Of a stretch of DNA of 64,000 bases, positions 20,209-31,521 are shown piece after piece. Each line of letters opens with the position of its first letter. The first letter of the stretch is position 1. Under the pieces are notes generated by a model. That model did no database searches and had not been told where the DNA came from. It worked only from the letters and a program-made list of their open reading frames with translations. The stretch comes from Ustilago trichophora. Its lineage: Eukaryota; Basidiomycota; Ustilaginomycetes; Ustilaginales; Ustilaginaceae. The position numbers and the translations under genes were made by a program. Location: contig OOIN01000024.1 in NCBI GenBank assembly GCA_900323505.1, positions 124,001-188,000 on the forward strand, written 5' to 3'.

Positions 20209-23200
20209 TCAAGCTCGAATGGCGCGCATGCTGAGCCCTGCTGCCGCAGATGATCGAGGTTGTTGAGACCCCAAGCGCTCCGAAAGAGCCGAAAGTTGTC
20301 TCAACAGCTTTGCCCGCATCTGTGTCTGTTGCAATAGCTGAACCTCGGGCTGTTTGTGGTAGGGCAGCCACGGGCGTCCTGTGCCCTTAGCATGCTCTCC
20401 ATCCTTATCCTGAGCTGCATCTTCCCCAACCTCGGTCGAAGTTGACTTCTTAGTAACAGGCGTGAGGTCAACCACGCTCGACAGGGCCAAAGTAGTCAAC
20501 GCGGTGTTGTACAACTGTTTTGCCTCTGCTCGCACTCCACCTGCTGCGGTGCTGCGAGCGGTACGCGGCGACCCACGCTTCACAGGCTCGCCGACCTTCT
20601 TTGTATCGCTTTCGTCGCCGCTCTTGCCTACGTCCACAGGAATAGCAGCCGCGCGTTGTGAACGACGCACAAGCGCAGGAAGCGCCTCCATCTGCTGCAA
20701 CAGTGCGTTTCCTTTCAAGGTTGCGTTTTCGTTGCGCAGATGCTTGAGCGCCCCTTTGAGCGCTTCTAGCTGGTCGACAAGGTAAGACGTTTCCAGGCTG
20801 CTGTAGCTGGAGCCCGTTTCCAGGCCTCCTTCTGGTAAAGCTCGTCCAGCACCACCCACGGCGCGACCCTCGCCATCTCCAGCCAAAGCATTGCCTACAA
20901 GCGCATCCGCCGGCACCGCAGCAACCTTGGCCTTGAGCTGATCATTGTCCTTCTGGAGCGCCTCGATCTCGCTCTGCAGCGCATCATTGGCGTCCTGGTA
21001 CGCCTTGGCTTGGCGCTGTGTTTCGGTGAGCGTGGCTCGCACATCGCTGTGCTGGTCCACTTGCGCTTTCGACTTCTCAAGCTGCTTCTGCAGGCGTTCG
21101 ATCTTGATCGAGCTTTCTTGCAGAGCTTGGTCTCGTGCTTTGACCTGACGCAGGAGGTCGCGCGCGTCTTCGCTGAGCTTGGCGACCTGTCGTTCGAGCT
21201 CGGGATTCTGGGCTGCTTGCGTCTTGATATCTTCGGCACGCGCGAGCCATGGGCCGGGACCGTTGATGCGGATGACGTTCTCCTGCTCGACGATGGCGGC
21301 CAGCACCGTCTGGATGGTGGTGGAGAGATGAGAAGTGGACGAAAGAGGGCCTGACCAAAGGTTGATATCGGGCTTGCCGAGTCCTTCCTCAGTCGCCTCG
21401 GCTACCATATCGGTCACTTTGCCGATCTCGAAAACCGTCTTGGATGTGCGCACCTCTGCAACGTATGCCGAAATCGTCTTGGACAGCTGTGTGGCAAAGG
21501 TGACGAGCTGCGACGTGAGCCTGCCCAGCGGTGGGAGGTGCATGATGGCCTCCATGCGCACCGCTTCGTCGTTCTCGGCAAGACTAAGCAGCCTGCGCAA
21601 CACCTTGCGTGTGAGCACCTTGGTATTGCGAATGCGCGTGATGAGCTCCTGCAGAGGGTCGAACAAGTCATCTTCGATGTTCTTGCTTCCCATCTCCCAC
21701 TCGACGTCGTCATCGGCGTACAGCTGTGCCAGTTGCTGCTTGGCATAGCCGAGGGCTGCAATGAGCGTATCGAGATCGTGGTCGATCAAGTTAGCAGAGC
21801 CCACTTCCTTGGCCGCAAGATCGCTGTCGTTTTCGTCGCCACCGAGAGCCATAGTAAAGTCTTCAAACTGCTTGACGAATCGACTAAACTCGACCCCGCA
21901 TTCGTGCTCCTTGAGCTCCTCTTTTCGCAGCGCTGCGATGAACGAGTCGACTTTGCGTTCGATAGCCATGTTCTCGCGGTACATCCTTCCACCGCGCAGG
22001 AACACTTCCGTGGGTGCTAGGCGCAGCACCGCAGCGATTTGTCGAGAGAGAGCGCTGAAGTGGGCGATCGAGTGGCGCATCTGGCATACACTGATCATGA
22101 TTTCGGGTACAACACCTGACAAGCTCTCCTGGATGTCGTGGTTGGTCTCGACAATCGACTTGATGAGATCGGACTTGACCGCCATACGACGGAAGAACAG
22201 CAGACAGTTGACCGCATCGGCATCTGCCTCAAAGTAGGCGCTCGGAAGATAGGATCGGACCATTTCCAGATGCGATGTAGCCTGAGAGGCTTGCAGACGT
22301 CCAAGCTCGAGATCGATGGTCTTGGCCTGGCTCTTGAGCGCGCTCGATTGAAGTTTAAGGTTGAGGTTGAGCATTGCTTGGTCTGCGAGATCTTTGCGCC
22401 CGGCACCGCCTTCTCCGCGATACTCGGCTTGCTCCGCTCTGAAAGCATCCAGCTCGTTCTGCTGATTCGAGATGAGCTCGCGGAACTGGGCAAAGGTATT
22501 CTGATAGTCGACTGCGTTGCTCTCGAGTCCTTCGTTGCGCGCATGCAGGTCGCGGATGCGCGATTCGCAAAGATCGATCTCCTCGCGCAGCTCCTTTTCG
22601 TTGATGGTGTGCTGCTCCTCGAGCTCGTTGTTGATCTCGGCGATGGTCTCGTGCTCTTCGATTTCGTCGCGGAGCTTTTTGACGAGGTCTGCCAACTGAT
22701 GGTTGCGCTCGGTGAGCTGCTCGACCAGATCCTGGGCTCCTAGGGCATCGTCAAGCTGGAGCTTGAGGTCCTCGATCATGGACTCTGCGTTTTCAAGCTC
22801 GGGTAGAAGCGAGTCGTTGGTCGAATTGAGCTCGATCAGCTCGGCATTCTCGCGTTCTAGCTCGATGATCTTGCGCCGCTGTTCTCCTTCGATCTCTTGG
22901 GAGCGATCGCGTAGATCACGGAGGACGCGGCGGAGCTGATCGTTTTCGCGCTGCAACAAGTCGGTTGCAGCAGAGTACTCTGCTCCAACGTCGTCTTCCC
23001 CGCTTGCATCTTCGTGTTCTTCTCCATCCTCTGCGCCTGCACCTGCTGCAGCACTGCGTCTGAGGAGATGTGGATTCAAATCTTTCTCGAGAGCCTGGAT
23101 CTTTGCATTGGCAGCCTCAAGCGACAAGAGATGCTCCTCGGCTTCAAGTGCGGCAGTCTCGGCCTTTTCTTCAGCCATCTCGCGATCGAGCGTCAAGGAC

Positions 23201-24894
23201 TCCAGCTCATCGTTGAGGCGAGAGAGCTGACGCTCAAAGTCGTCCTTCTGCATGGCCCAGTCTTTTTCGAGCTTTTTCTGGTCTTTGAGCTCGGCCTGCA
23301 AATCTTGCACCTTGGCCGTGAGCTTGGGCGCTGCTGCGATGGAGAGTTCAGCTTCCTCCTTGAGCTTCTCGAGCTCAGAGATGCGACTTCGCTCATCGTC
23401 TCGTTTCTTTTCGAGAACGCGCACTTTGGCACGTAGCTCTTCGACTTCCTTTTGCAGAGCGCCAAACTCGGCTGAAGACCTCATCGCCGTGGTCGAGGAC
23501 GAGGGCTCGACGAGGCTCATAAAGTCGCGCGTGGATTTGTTGAGCAGCTTGGTGGAGCGAAGTGTCGAATCTGCCGTTGCATCGCCTCCAGCTCCAGTGC
23601 GTTCAGCAGAGATGGTCTGGTCAGCCTCATCAATGATCTCGTCATCGTCGACGAGCGCGCGTTGGGAGGCACTGGCGACGTGTCCTGAGGAAGGAGAATC
23701 AATCGTGAGAAGGTCATCCTGGTCGACTTCTTCTGCATCGTAGTCATAGGCACTAGCATCGTCATGATCCATCAGGCGCTGCGAGACACTTGTGCGTCCC
23801 GAGCTGACAGCGCTTCCGGCTGAACTTCTTGGTCCCAAGCGTGAAGGAGCAAGTGAGCTGCCAGCCCGAGATGCTGGGCCCGTTGTGCTGCCGGCCCTAG
23901 AGATGGGCGCAGATGCAGCCGATGTTCGTGCTTCTGCAGCCCGAGCAGCGGGTCCGACGCTGGGACTGGAGGTGGCTGTGCGTGCGCCTCCTGTGAGCAT
24001 GGAAGGACGGCTGCTGGGGACGGGGCGAAGGCCTGCCCTCGCAGCTGACGGGGTTTGCGGTTTTGCTGCTGCTGCTGCGGAGGAAGAGGAGACAAGGGGC
24101 CTGGTTGCTGTGCGGGCGACACTAGAGCCGACGGCTGTTGCTCTCGTGCTAGGCGTGACGGTGGTTGCGGAAGGTCTGACAGTGCGAGCGGTGGCTGCTG
24201 GCGTGCTTGGTGAACCTGTTCGACTTGCAAGTGAGCTGGTGGCCGTTGAACGCGCCGTACTGGATGCCGCAGAGGATCGACCAGTAACAGAGGGTTTGAC
24301 GGGAGAGCGGACGCCTGCGGCTGACTTGATGGGGGATCCAGTACGTGCCGATATGCTAGCAGATGTAGGTGGCCTAGATGCTGATGCAGACGAGACGGTG
24401 CTACCGACGCTGTTGGTGCTGGTTCGTCTGACGGCCGAGGGAGGTGCCGAAGGTGCTAAGCTGGCTCTGGGCGCTGCTACTCTAGCTGGCGTAGCAGCTA
24501 CGCTCTTACGCGGGCTGAGGCGCGCAGCAGCAGCAGCAGCAGCAGAAGGAGTCGATGTGGTAGTCAGGCGTGAAGCTCGAGTTGCCGACGGTGTTGGTGG
24601 AGGCATGGGCTCGTCATCGACGCTGTGCATCTCTTCTTCTGGTGAGAGAACGTGAACCTGACTGGACCGAACAAAGACACCGTAGCCGTCCTCGCATTCA
24701 AAGTAGCGCTTGCCCTGTACAGAGCCGTTGTTCTTGCCATTGGGGTTGTCCAGCTCGATACCGACCCATACGCCTGGAGCGAACGAGGTCTGGCCAACGA
24801 AGAGCACCTCACCATGGCCGAGATTGGAGACTTTGACGCGTGAATGCAGATGAAGCGGCTGCGACGCCGCGCTCGGTGTCCTGGGCGAGGCCAT
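20209..24894 (-). CDS. NIP100: Dynactin large subunit p150Glued
   Basis: 1561 codons, one exon. CAP-Gly domain at about 20-85: GHGEVLFVGQTSFAPGVWVG and GKNNGSVQGKRYFECEDGYG with the microtubule/EB-binding GKNNG loop intact. Residues about 100-365 form a Ser/Ala/Thr/Arg-rich basic linker like the p150 basic region. Long heptad-rich coiled coils run at about 470-640 and 660-860 (dynein intermediate-chain binding region in the family). The dynein-associated globular region is about 870-1130 (SYLPSAYFEADADAVNCLLF, ETNHDIQESLSGVVPEIM, DDDVEWEMGSKNIEDDLFDP), then a second coiled coil about 1180-1290. It acts with dynein in minus-end transport, spindle positioning and early endosome motility, the last being important in smut hyphae. 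A poly-Ala run encoded by CAG-type repeats near 24525-24545 is a low-complexity oddity. Confidence 0.93.
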   Translation of the reverse strand: MASPRTPSAASQPLHLHSRVKVSNLGHGEVLFVGQTSFAPGVWVGIELDNPNGKNNGSVQGKRYFECEDGYGVFVRSSQVHVLSPEEEMHSVDDEPMPPPTPSATRASRLTTTSTPSAAAAAAARLSPRKSVAATPARVAAPRASLAPSAPPSAVRRTSTNSVGSTVSSASASRPPTSASISARTGSPIKSAAGVRSPVKPSVTGRSSAASSTARSTATSSLASRTGSPSTPAATARTVRPSATTVTPSTRATAVGSSVARTATRPLVSSSSAAAAAKPQTPSAARAGLRPVPSSRPSMLTGGARTATSSPSVGPAARAAEARTSAASAPISRAGSTTGPASRAGSSLAPSRLGPRSSAGSAVSSGRTSVSQRLMDHDDASAYDYDAEEVDQDDLLTIDSPSSGHVASASQRALVDDDEIIDEADQTISAERTGAGGDATADSTLRSTKLLNKSTRDFMSLVEPSSSTTAMRSSAEFGALQKEVEELRAKVRVLEKKRDDERSRISELEKLKEEAELSIAAAPKLTAKVQDLQAELKDQKKLEKDWAMQKDDFERQLSRLNDELESLTLDREMAEEKAETAALEAEEHLLSLEAANAKIQALEKDLNPHLLRRSAAAGAGAEDGEEHEDASGEDDVGAEYSAATDLLQRENDQLRRVLRDLRDRSQEIEGEQRRKIIELERENAELIELNSTNDSLLPELENAESMIEDLKLQLDDALGAQDLVEQLTERNHQLADLVKKLRDEIEEHETIAEINNELEEQHTINEKELREEIDLCESRIRDLHARNEGLESNAVDYQNTFAQFRELISNQQNELDAFRAEQAEYRGEGGAGRKDLADQAMLNLNLKLQSSALKSQAKTIDLELGRLQASQATSHLEMVRSYLPSAYFEADADAVNCLLFFRRMAVKSDLIKSIVETNHDIQESLSGVVPEIMISVCQMRHSIAHFSALSRQIAAVLRLAPTEVFLRGGRMYRENMAIERKVDSFIAALRKEELKEHECGVEFSRFVKQFEDFTMALGGDENDSDLAAKEVGSANLIDHDLDTLIAALGYAKQQLAQLYADDDVEWEMGSKNIEDDLFDPLQELITRIRNTKVLTRKVLRRLLSLAENDEAVRMEAIMHLPPLGRLTSQLVTFATQLSKTISAYVAEVRTSKTVFEIGKVTDMVAEATEEGLGKPDINLWSGPLSSTSHLSTTIQTVLAAIVEQENVIRINGPGPWLARAEDIKTQAAQNPELERQVAKLSEDARDLLRQVKARDQALQESSIKIERLQKQLEKSKAQVDQHSDVRATLTETQRQAKAYQDANDALQSEIEALQKDNDQLKAKVAAVPADALVGNALAGDGEGRAVGGAGRALPEGGLETGSSYSSLETSYLVDQLEALKGALKHLRNENATLKGNALLQQMEALPALVRRSQRAAAIPVDVGKSGDESDTKKVGEPVKRGSPRTARSTAAGGVRAEAKQLYNTALTTLALSSVVDLTPVTKKSTSTEVGEDAAQDKDGEHAKGTGRPWLPYHKQPEVQLLQQTQMRAKLLRQLSALSERLGSQQPRSSAAAGLSMRAIRA

Positions 24895-25744
24895 GATGTC
24901 GAGCCTACAATTGAGCTATGCGGCGCTCAGACACTCGAGAGATGGGAGCGAGCGGTGGCCCCTGTACGAGATTAAGACCTTGTGTTGAACGCGCTCCGCA
25001 TGCCTGGACTCTATGCTGTTGATGCTGGCAGTGGCCGAGTCCGAGCTTCAGAGCAGGTTTGCTTGTTTTGATCTTTCGTTGCGTCTTGAGGATGTGGTGA
25101 CGAAGAAGAAAGAACACTAAGAGTGTTTCGAGCTTCGAAGGGGTCCAGCTCAGCCTTGCTAGGACAAGCGCGTGCGTGAATCGAAATGCTGCCAAGTGAC
25201 AAGTGTTGGTCTGTGTGGGTTTCAATTTGGCTGACAGAAAAACAAAAAGAAGGCAGCAGCCCAGCCCAGCTCAGCTCGCACGCGTCTTGTTTGACTGTAC
25301 GGTTCAGGGTCACATACGCCTTTGAGCAGCTTCATAGTCGTTCACTTCCAACAGCTCTTCTCGCCATTCGCCATTCAGTGTGTTGTATAGACGACTCAAG
25401 CTGTGCGCTCAAATGCGACAAGTCAGTTGCTGGACTGGCAAGCTTAGACAGAGCCGTCTGCTTCACACTGAACACAGATCGAAGCGATATCAGTCCGTTG
25501 GCCATCTTCCATCTTCTCCGCTCTCCAACCTATGTGCTTGCTCTAGCACAGTGGCAGTTTTCACTGAAATGATGGAGCGTATTCGAGTACTTTATTTAGC
25601 CATCCGCTGTGGCAAACCTCGTGCCCATCCTTCACTGACACAAATTCAAATGAGAAACACGCCAGCGGCGGCCAGTCGGGCGGGTAGATGGCTTTCAAAG
25701 AATCGATTGTAGAGTGTATGAAGTAGAGAACAATAAAAGAGCGC
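24895..25744. other. Intergenic, p150 upstream / RIP1 downstream
   Basis: 850 bases between two minus-strand genes. Nothing with coding bias is seen. The left part should hold the p150 promoter and the part near 25745 the RIP1 3' UTR. Confidence 0.5.
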
Positions 25745-27439
25745 TTAACCGATGATGAGCTTGTTCTCACCATCGTTGAAGTCGTACTCGGGCACCTCGA
25801 GGTTGAGAGGAGCGGGACCCTTACGGGCACGTCCCGAAATGTCGTAGTGCGAGCCGTGGCAAGGGCAGTACCAACCACCAAAGTCACCGGCCTCACCGAT
25901 GGGCACACAACCCAGGTGGGTGCAGACACCCAGCATGACGAGCCACTCTGGTCGCTTGGTGCGGTCCGAGTCCTTCTCGGGGTCACGAAGCTTGGAGACG
26001 TCGACGGCGTTGGCCTCGTCAATCTCCTCCTTGGTACGGTGACGGACAAAGACGGGCTTACCACGCCATTTGATGATGGCGTTCTTGCCCTCGGGGATCG
26101 AGTTCATGTCGACCTCAACCTTGGCGAGCGCAAGAACATCTGACGAGGCACCCATCGAGGCGAGGAAATCCGAAACAGTGGCCTTGGCACCCGAAGCGGC
26201 AATCAAACCCATGGAGCCGACCATGAAGTATGAGAAGGCCTTGTTGCTGTCGGGGGTCTTGGTGCGGTAACCGGAAAAGTCGGGAACCTGGTCAGGCTGG
26301 GTAGCCTGGAGGCTTCGCGACGAAGACGACAAGTAGCGGGGCTGGCCAATGGTGGGGAGAGCTGTTGCCAAGTGATTGCACATGTCGGTGTGGGTGTCAA
26401 GAGTTAGTTGCAAGGTTTCTTCTCGGAAGGAAAACCAACACGCAAGCATCGGATGCGCCGAAAGCCTGCTTTTCGTTTGCCATCAAATGTGACGCTGCTT
26501 TTCTCCCCGTCGAGTGGCATTTCCTGGCTTATCGCCCAATTTGACCCATGAACCCAACGCGCAGCTGGAGTCGCAAAGCTTCCGTTTGACGAGGGGAAGA
26601 CAACATGAAGCAGGCTTGGCTGAGGGCGATTACGAGATGCGTTGCGTCTGGTGCTGCTGTTTTACTGAATTCAATACTTACCATTGACGCCAGATCGTGC
26701 GCTGAGGACGCCGTTCGAGTTGCGAAGGTTGGAAGCCCATTTGGGCACCTGGTGGGGGTCAGATCGGAGGGAAGGGCCATGTCCGTGAGCGTGAGGGTCG
26801 GCGGGAGCACGGACGGCAAAGTTGATGCCAGCAGCGACCGGGGTGCCATTGTAGGCGGTGGCCGCGGTGGGACTGCAAAAAGGGGAGCGTGTGACGGGTA
26901 CGCACAAGTAAATGATAGAAAGTAGATCAGACGATAGCAGACAATCACAGAGCGTGCATCGATGATTGCATCAAGCATTGGTGATGCGAGGTGAGGCGAT
27001 GTTCCATGCAGATAGATGTGCGAGGTTGAGGTTGCAAGCGATGTTGGATTAAGTCAGGCGATGTAGCGGCGGATGGGAGATCAAGGCAAACGAAAGTCGT
27101 CGATAGATCGGTTGGGCAAGGCAAAGAAAAAGATCAACGGGTCAGCTTTACGGTCATGTGAGTTGATAAGCGAACAAAAGGGCAGCAAAGAGGATGCGGA
27201 AGACGGCATTTGCAAGATGGACGCTGAGTGCAATGCAGTTGTTATGCTATGGACGAGCACTCGAAGCAGCCGTTCTTGATCATGCCGGATCCGTCATCTT
27301 TGCGTATTGCTGCAATTTGGGTTATTGAGCGATGAGGATTGCGTGTCGGATGCTAGAACGCGGTTGAGGTGTAGGCCTTTGCTACGTACGGAAGGTTGAC
27401 AGCCTTGCGGAAGGCGCCACGAGCGACAGGAGCAGCCAT
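25745..27439 (-). CDS. RIP1: Rieske iron-sulfur subunit of cytochrome bc1 complex, three exons
   Basis: Electron-carrying subunit of respiratory complex III, inner mitochondrial membrane. Exons are 27439-27390, 26872-26682 and 26361-25745 (donors GTACGT and GTAAGT; acceptors GCAG and ACAG), joining in phase to 285 residues. The N-terminus [17 protein letters not shown] is a basic presequence that continues in exon 2. One TM helix is in [16 protein letters not shown]. The cluster-binding loops are complete: [18 protein letters not shown] and [10 protein letters not shown] give two Cys, two His and the disulfide Cys pair, and [12 protein letters not shown] is the Pro loop. In exon 1 translation would stop 11 codons after the donor (TTC TAG), which supports intron 1 being removed. 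Introns of 517 and 320 nt are long relative to neighbours. Confidence 0.95.
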
Positions 27440-27719
27440 GATGATGAAGAGGTGAGATGACGATCCCGACGATAGGTGATGAGGAGGTGGTGGAAGATAA
27501 CAACGGCGCTGGTAGCGATCAAGACAGAGCAACCCGATGGCGACCACGCCTCACCAATTCAAGCTCTGTCTCTGTCACTCTCAGTCCAAACTCTTGGAAT
27601 TCACACAGCTCGCTGCTTGCTGCTTTCTGAGAAGAAATCCAAAATCCCGCTTTCCTGGCTGGTCGCCAATTCGAACGGAGCGGATTGGGTGATCAGCCAA
27701 GCGTGCCTGCAAGCGTGCC

Positions 27720-27743
27720 TGCCAGCCAGCCAGCCAGCCAGCC
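27720..27743. repeat. (CCAG)n tetranucleotide tract
   Basis: About five and a half tandem CCAG units in the RIP1 upstream region. Seen directly. Confidence 0.85.
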
Positions 27744-29557
27744 AAGAGACTCTTTTTTCGTTCGAGGTCTGACAAATGTCCAATTTCTGGCTTGTTTCAC
27801 CTCCTTTCGCGCGATAAGATACAATTTGTATTCGAAATGCGGCAAAGTGTTCAAAGGCAGCCTTCGTTGAATTGCCCCCCAATTTCAGATGCGGCAGACA
27901 AGTGGTTCGACTTGAAACTCGAGTTTCGGCGCCCAGAGACTTCTCTAACTGCAACCGGCCACGACCGGAAGTGGTGAGGACAGAGCAGGCACGTGATTCG
28001 TGCCAACGGAATGTCATGCTTACAAATGAGAGGTCTTCTCTCGGCGCAAGCATCAACGACAAGATGTGGTGATAGGCTACAGTATGACGACGTCTTGCTA
28101 AGTGTGGAAGGGCGTTTCGTCGCACCGGACGACGGCACAGTGTATCTTATACAGAAAGTGGTCTGGCGGTGAGATACCATGGTTTGCAAAGTGGGAAGAG
28201 CAGTTGGAAGCAGAGTCGGTATCCGTTCTAGATGCCGTAAGAGAGGGTCTTGTGACTCGGCTTAAGTTAGCTGCTATTCATCTTATGCAGAAGCAACTGT
28301 CAGGAGGAGGAGAACTGAGAGGACGAGTCTTCCGACCCTCACCTCTCTCACGTAAGTCGAGTGAGAGGGTCACGTTTGCCACGAGTCTGTAAAGGCCACA
28401 AGACCACCATATGCGATACGACCATCTTGGTCTTCCGGGATTTGGCGAAGCGATTTCCATGGCATCAAGATGCGGAACGTACTATGCACTCGGCCAGGAC
28501 ACTCCCGGCCAACGTAATAGATTTCTAGCTCGTCAAAGCAACATCAAGCAGGATGCAAACTCTGACTCGTGGTACCGATACAGCATTCTGTTCGATACTG
28601 GGGCCAAGACTGTAGCGATAGAAGCTAAGCTCCGTAAAGTAAGGCCGGAGCTTCCTCGGCAAGACCCTCAACAAGTGAAGCGGAGCATGGCCTGATGCTG
28701 TATCGTCGCCGGAGACCGGTAGCGGACTCTGCAATGCCAAGGGAGGATGCAATCTCAGGTCAGAAGCGTACTTGCTTCCGAGTCGTTTCTCAAACGCTAC
28801 TGAGGAACACGGATTACGCATTTTTCTTGTCATAATGACGTTGGAAACCGAAATCAATACGGAAAGCCATGGACGCAAGGCTCATGTAAGTCAAGTTCTG
28901 TGTCCGACATAGATTGTAAAGCCGTTCCGACAGCCAACTTGCTTGACATCTTTTGTGTACGAAAATCAGAGCCGCTGCTTCCTACTCTGTTTCAGGCACA
29001 TGCAAAACAGGCAGAGCTTAATCTCGTGAGATCCAACCTTCTCTCTTGCACTGTGTCCATTCTATTTCGCTGATGCGACCCTTTTGGTCAGGCTGTGCAC
29101 TATGCTGCCACGAAAGACCGATTGGACAGACACAGACCGACCGCCACCTCCAGGGGAAGAAAAAACTAAAAATGAGTCAGGAAATCAATAGAAAGAGTGT
29201 TATGTGGAAAATGCTCCGACGCGAGATTTTTCTTGGCTATGCGGGAGGAAGAGGTGCAAGTGCAACAAAGAGAGACAACGGCTGTGGCGGGTCACCGAAA
29301 CCTCCCTCCCCCCCAACGAAAATATTGAGTCTCTCCTTCCCTCTCTCTTCCTCTTTTCTTTAGAGGCAAAGTCCTGGACAAAGTCAACTTGGCAAAAGCA
29401 CAGGAGCGCAGTCTTTAGAAAAAGTGTGAGGTTGAACTGAGAAGGTATGAATGGAAAGCAGCGGCGGTCAAGCCGTCAAAGCTGCCTTGCTGCTGGAATG
29501 GCGCGTTTTGATTTGGCGCTAGGTGAGTTAGCCGGCCTTCATCTTGCCTCTTACCCC

Positions 29558-29609
29558 AGCAGCAGCAGCAGCAGAAGAAGAAGAAGAGGAGGAGGAGGAG
29601 GAAGAAGCA
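29558..29609. repeat. Compound trinucleotide repeat (AGC)n(AGA)n(GGA)n
   Basis: Consecutive AGC, AGA and GGA triplet runs about 430 bases upstream of PDX1, followed by AGAAGCAG. Not within a supported gene. Confidence 0.85.
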
Positions 29610-30042
29610 GAAATAGCAGCGACACTGACAAACAGCGGGGTTGCTCGTGCAGCTCCGAATCCTTTTTTATTACGTGAAACTGCCCAATGCTTAATGCCAC
29701 GCTAGAAGAACAGAGAGAAAATTTGGCTCGCTCTGGCACAATCAAACAGCCGGCAAGACAAGACAGCTGCACAGAGCACAGCAGATCCACAGCTTGACGG
29801 CGAGTGTTCGGGTGGCGCAATCCCTCTCACTTGGCCTGACTCGCCCTCGGCCTCACACTCACCTGGTGTCGGCTACTGGATCAAGCTCAGCCTCAGCCTA
29901 ATCCTGAACCCATTTCTTCATTTCTTCCTGTCACAGCAGAGAGCTCATAAGGTGACAATCTTGGCACCTGCGTCCACTTCTATTCTCTTCTTCCCGTCAC
30001 ACCATCATATCCACACCCTCTCACAACCATACACGAAAAAAA

Positions 30043-31017
30043 ATGTCCGCCGAAAACCCCACCATCCTCCCCGCCACCAACGGCTCCAGCGCTGCTGCCC
30101 CCGCCCGGGCCAACGGCTCCGTCCCCAAGAGCGACGCCAACCTCGGCACTTTCGGCGTCAAGTCCGGTCTCGCCCAGATGCTCAAGGGCGGTGTCATCAT
30201 GGACGTCGTCAATGCTGAGCAGGCTCGTATCGCTGAGGATGCTGGTGCCTGTGCCGTCATGGCCCTCGAGAAGATTCCTGCCGATATCCGTGTCGAGGGT
30301 GGCGTTGCCCGTATGTCGGACCCCGCCATGATCAAGGAGATCCAGGAGACCACCACCGTCCCCTGCATGGCCAAGGTCCGAATCGGCCACATTGTCGAGG
30401 CCCAGATCCTCCAGGCTATCGGTGTCGACTACATTGACGAGTCCGAGGTTCTCACCCCTGCCGACGAGCAACACCACATCAACAAGCACAACTTCAAGGT
30501 TCCCTTCGTTTGCGGTGCCAAGAACCTTGGCGAGGCTCTCCGTCGTATCTCGGAGGGTGCTGCCATGATCCGAACCAAGGGTGAGGCCGGTACCGGTAAC
30601 GTCGTCGAGGCTGTCCGTCACCAGCGCACCATCCAGGGCGAGATCAAGCGGGTCTCTTCCATGAGCGACGAGGAGCTCTACGCTTATGCCAAGGAGATTC
30701 AGGCTCCCTTCCACCTCCTCAAGGAGACTGCTCGCTTGAAGCGTCTCCCCGTTGTCAACTTTGCCGCCGGTGGTATCGCTACCCCCGCCGATGCTGCTCT
30801 CATGATGCAGCTCGGATCCGACGGTGTCTTTGTCGGCTCTGGTATCTTCAAGGGAAACAACCCTGAGCAGCGTGCACGAGCTATCGTTGAGGCCGTGACC
30901 CACTACAACGACCCCGCCAAGCTTGCTGCCGTCTCGGAGAACCTCGGTGAGGCCATGGTTGGTCTCAACATTACCAAGGACATCAAGGGTGGCCGTCTCG
31001 CCGAGCGAGGTTGGTAA
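30043..31017 (+). CDS. PDX1: Pdx1/Snz, pyridoxal 5'-phosphate synthase
   Basis: 324 codons, one exon, start in AAAAAAAATGTCC. A 30-residue Ala/Ser/Pro/Asn leader precedes the conserved core beginning [20 protein letters not shown]. The (beta/alpha)8 synthase makes PLP from ribose 5-phosphate, glyceraldehyde 3-phosphate and ammonia. Visible landmarks: [13 protein letters not shown] with the substrate Asp (about 54), EKIPADIR, the Schiff-base lysine in CMAKVRIGH (about 111), [29 protein letters not shown] with the second lysine, the phosphate loop [14 protein letters not shown] (about 181), and [16 protein letters not shown]. Length and all catalytic residues are normal. The ammonia donor Pdx2/Sno glutaminase is not in this window. 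Codon use is strongly C-ending, suggesting high expression. Confidence 0.97.
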   Translation: MSAENPTILPATNGSSAAAPARANGSVPKSDANLGTFGVKSGLAQMLKGGVIMDVVNAEQARIAEDAGACAVMALEKIPADIRVEGGVARMSDPAMIKEIQETTTVPCMAKVRIGHIVEAQILQAIGVDYIDESEVLTPADEQHHINKHNFKVPFVCGAKNLGEALRRISEGAAMIRTKGEAGTGNVVEAVRHQRTIQGEIKRVSSMSDEELYAYAKEIQAPFHLLKETARLKRLPVVNFAAGGIATPADAALMMQLGSDGVFVGSGIFKGNNPEQRARAIVEAVTHYNDPAKLAAVSENLGEAMVGLNITKDIKGGRLAERGW

Positions 31018-31520
31018 ATGCTGCGGCCACACCGGTTGCAGACATTCCTTTTCCGTCCTCTCCTAGCATTCCAACAGAATGTGGTGTTGCTTGATACAGC
31101 GTTGCTGTTGACGCAATTGCACATCGACATCATTTCTCATAGATTCCCTTTCTGGGCGCACATGCCTACAGCGTTCACCACGCATCGACTCCCTTTCCTT
31201 TCCACCCACGTTTGACGTTCAAAAGTTAGTCTCTTGTCTCTCTCTCTTTCTCTCTCTCCCCTTCAACGGTCTTTCTTGTAGTTCTAGCAAGTGTCACGCG
31301 CACGTAATCTCCTCTTTCCTGCATGCACCTGATGACGTTGTGCAGTGTTTACTGTAGTCTGTGGGCGACACTGTAGTTTGATCATCCTCTCACAGCCTGA
31401 TCCGAGTGAATCTTGTTATCGACTTGAAGCTTCTTGGGCCTGAATGAACTTGAAAACTGATACAGCAGGACTTGAGGTTGATCGTTCAGCATTTATGTAA
31501 TAGCTCCAGCCTCCTATGGA
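31018..31520. other. Spacer between PDX1 and 5S rRNA gene
   Basis: About 500 bases with CT-rich stretches (about 31229-31262) and no coding signal. The first part is the PDX1 3' UTR. Confidence 0.55.
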
Positions 31521-31521
31521 C

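Larger units (their letters stand above)
27440..30042. other. 2.6 kb divergent intergenic region, RIP1 / PDX1
   Basis: The longest gap in the window. No reading frame shows a domain or the GC-rich third positions of local genes; a 94-codon plus frame at 28411-28695 and a 117-codon minus frame at 28525-28878 overlap each other and look accidental. It contains a CCAG tetranucleotide tract and a compound trinucleotide repeat. A multi-exon or noncoding gene could be missed here. Confidence 0.5.

Noticed and set aside
28411..28878. Overlapping 94-codon (+) and 117-codon (-) frames
   Set aside because: They oppose each other, have no recognisable domain and do not show local codon preference.
29980..31032. 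350-codon antisense frame under PDX1
   Set aside because: Shadow frame created by the biased third positions of PDX1; Gly/Asp/Val/Leu-rich without motifs.
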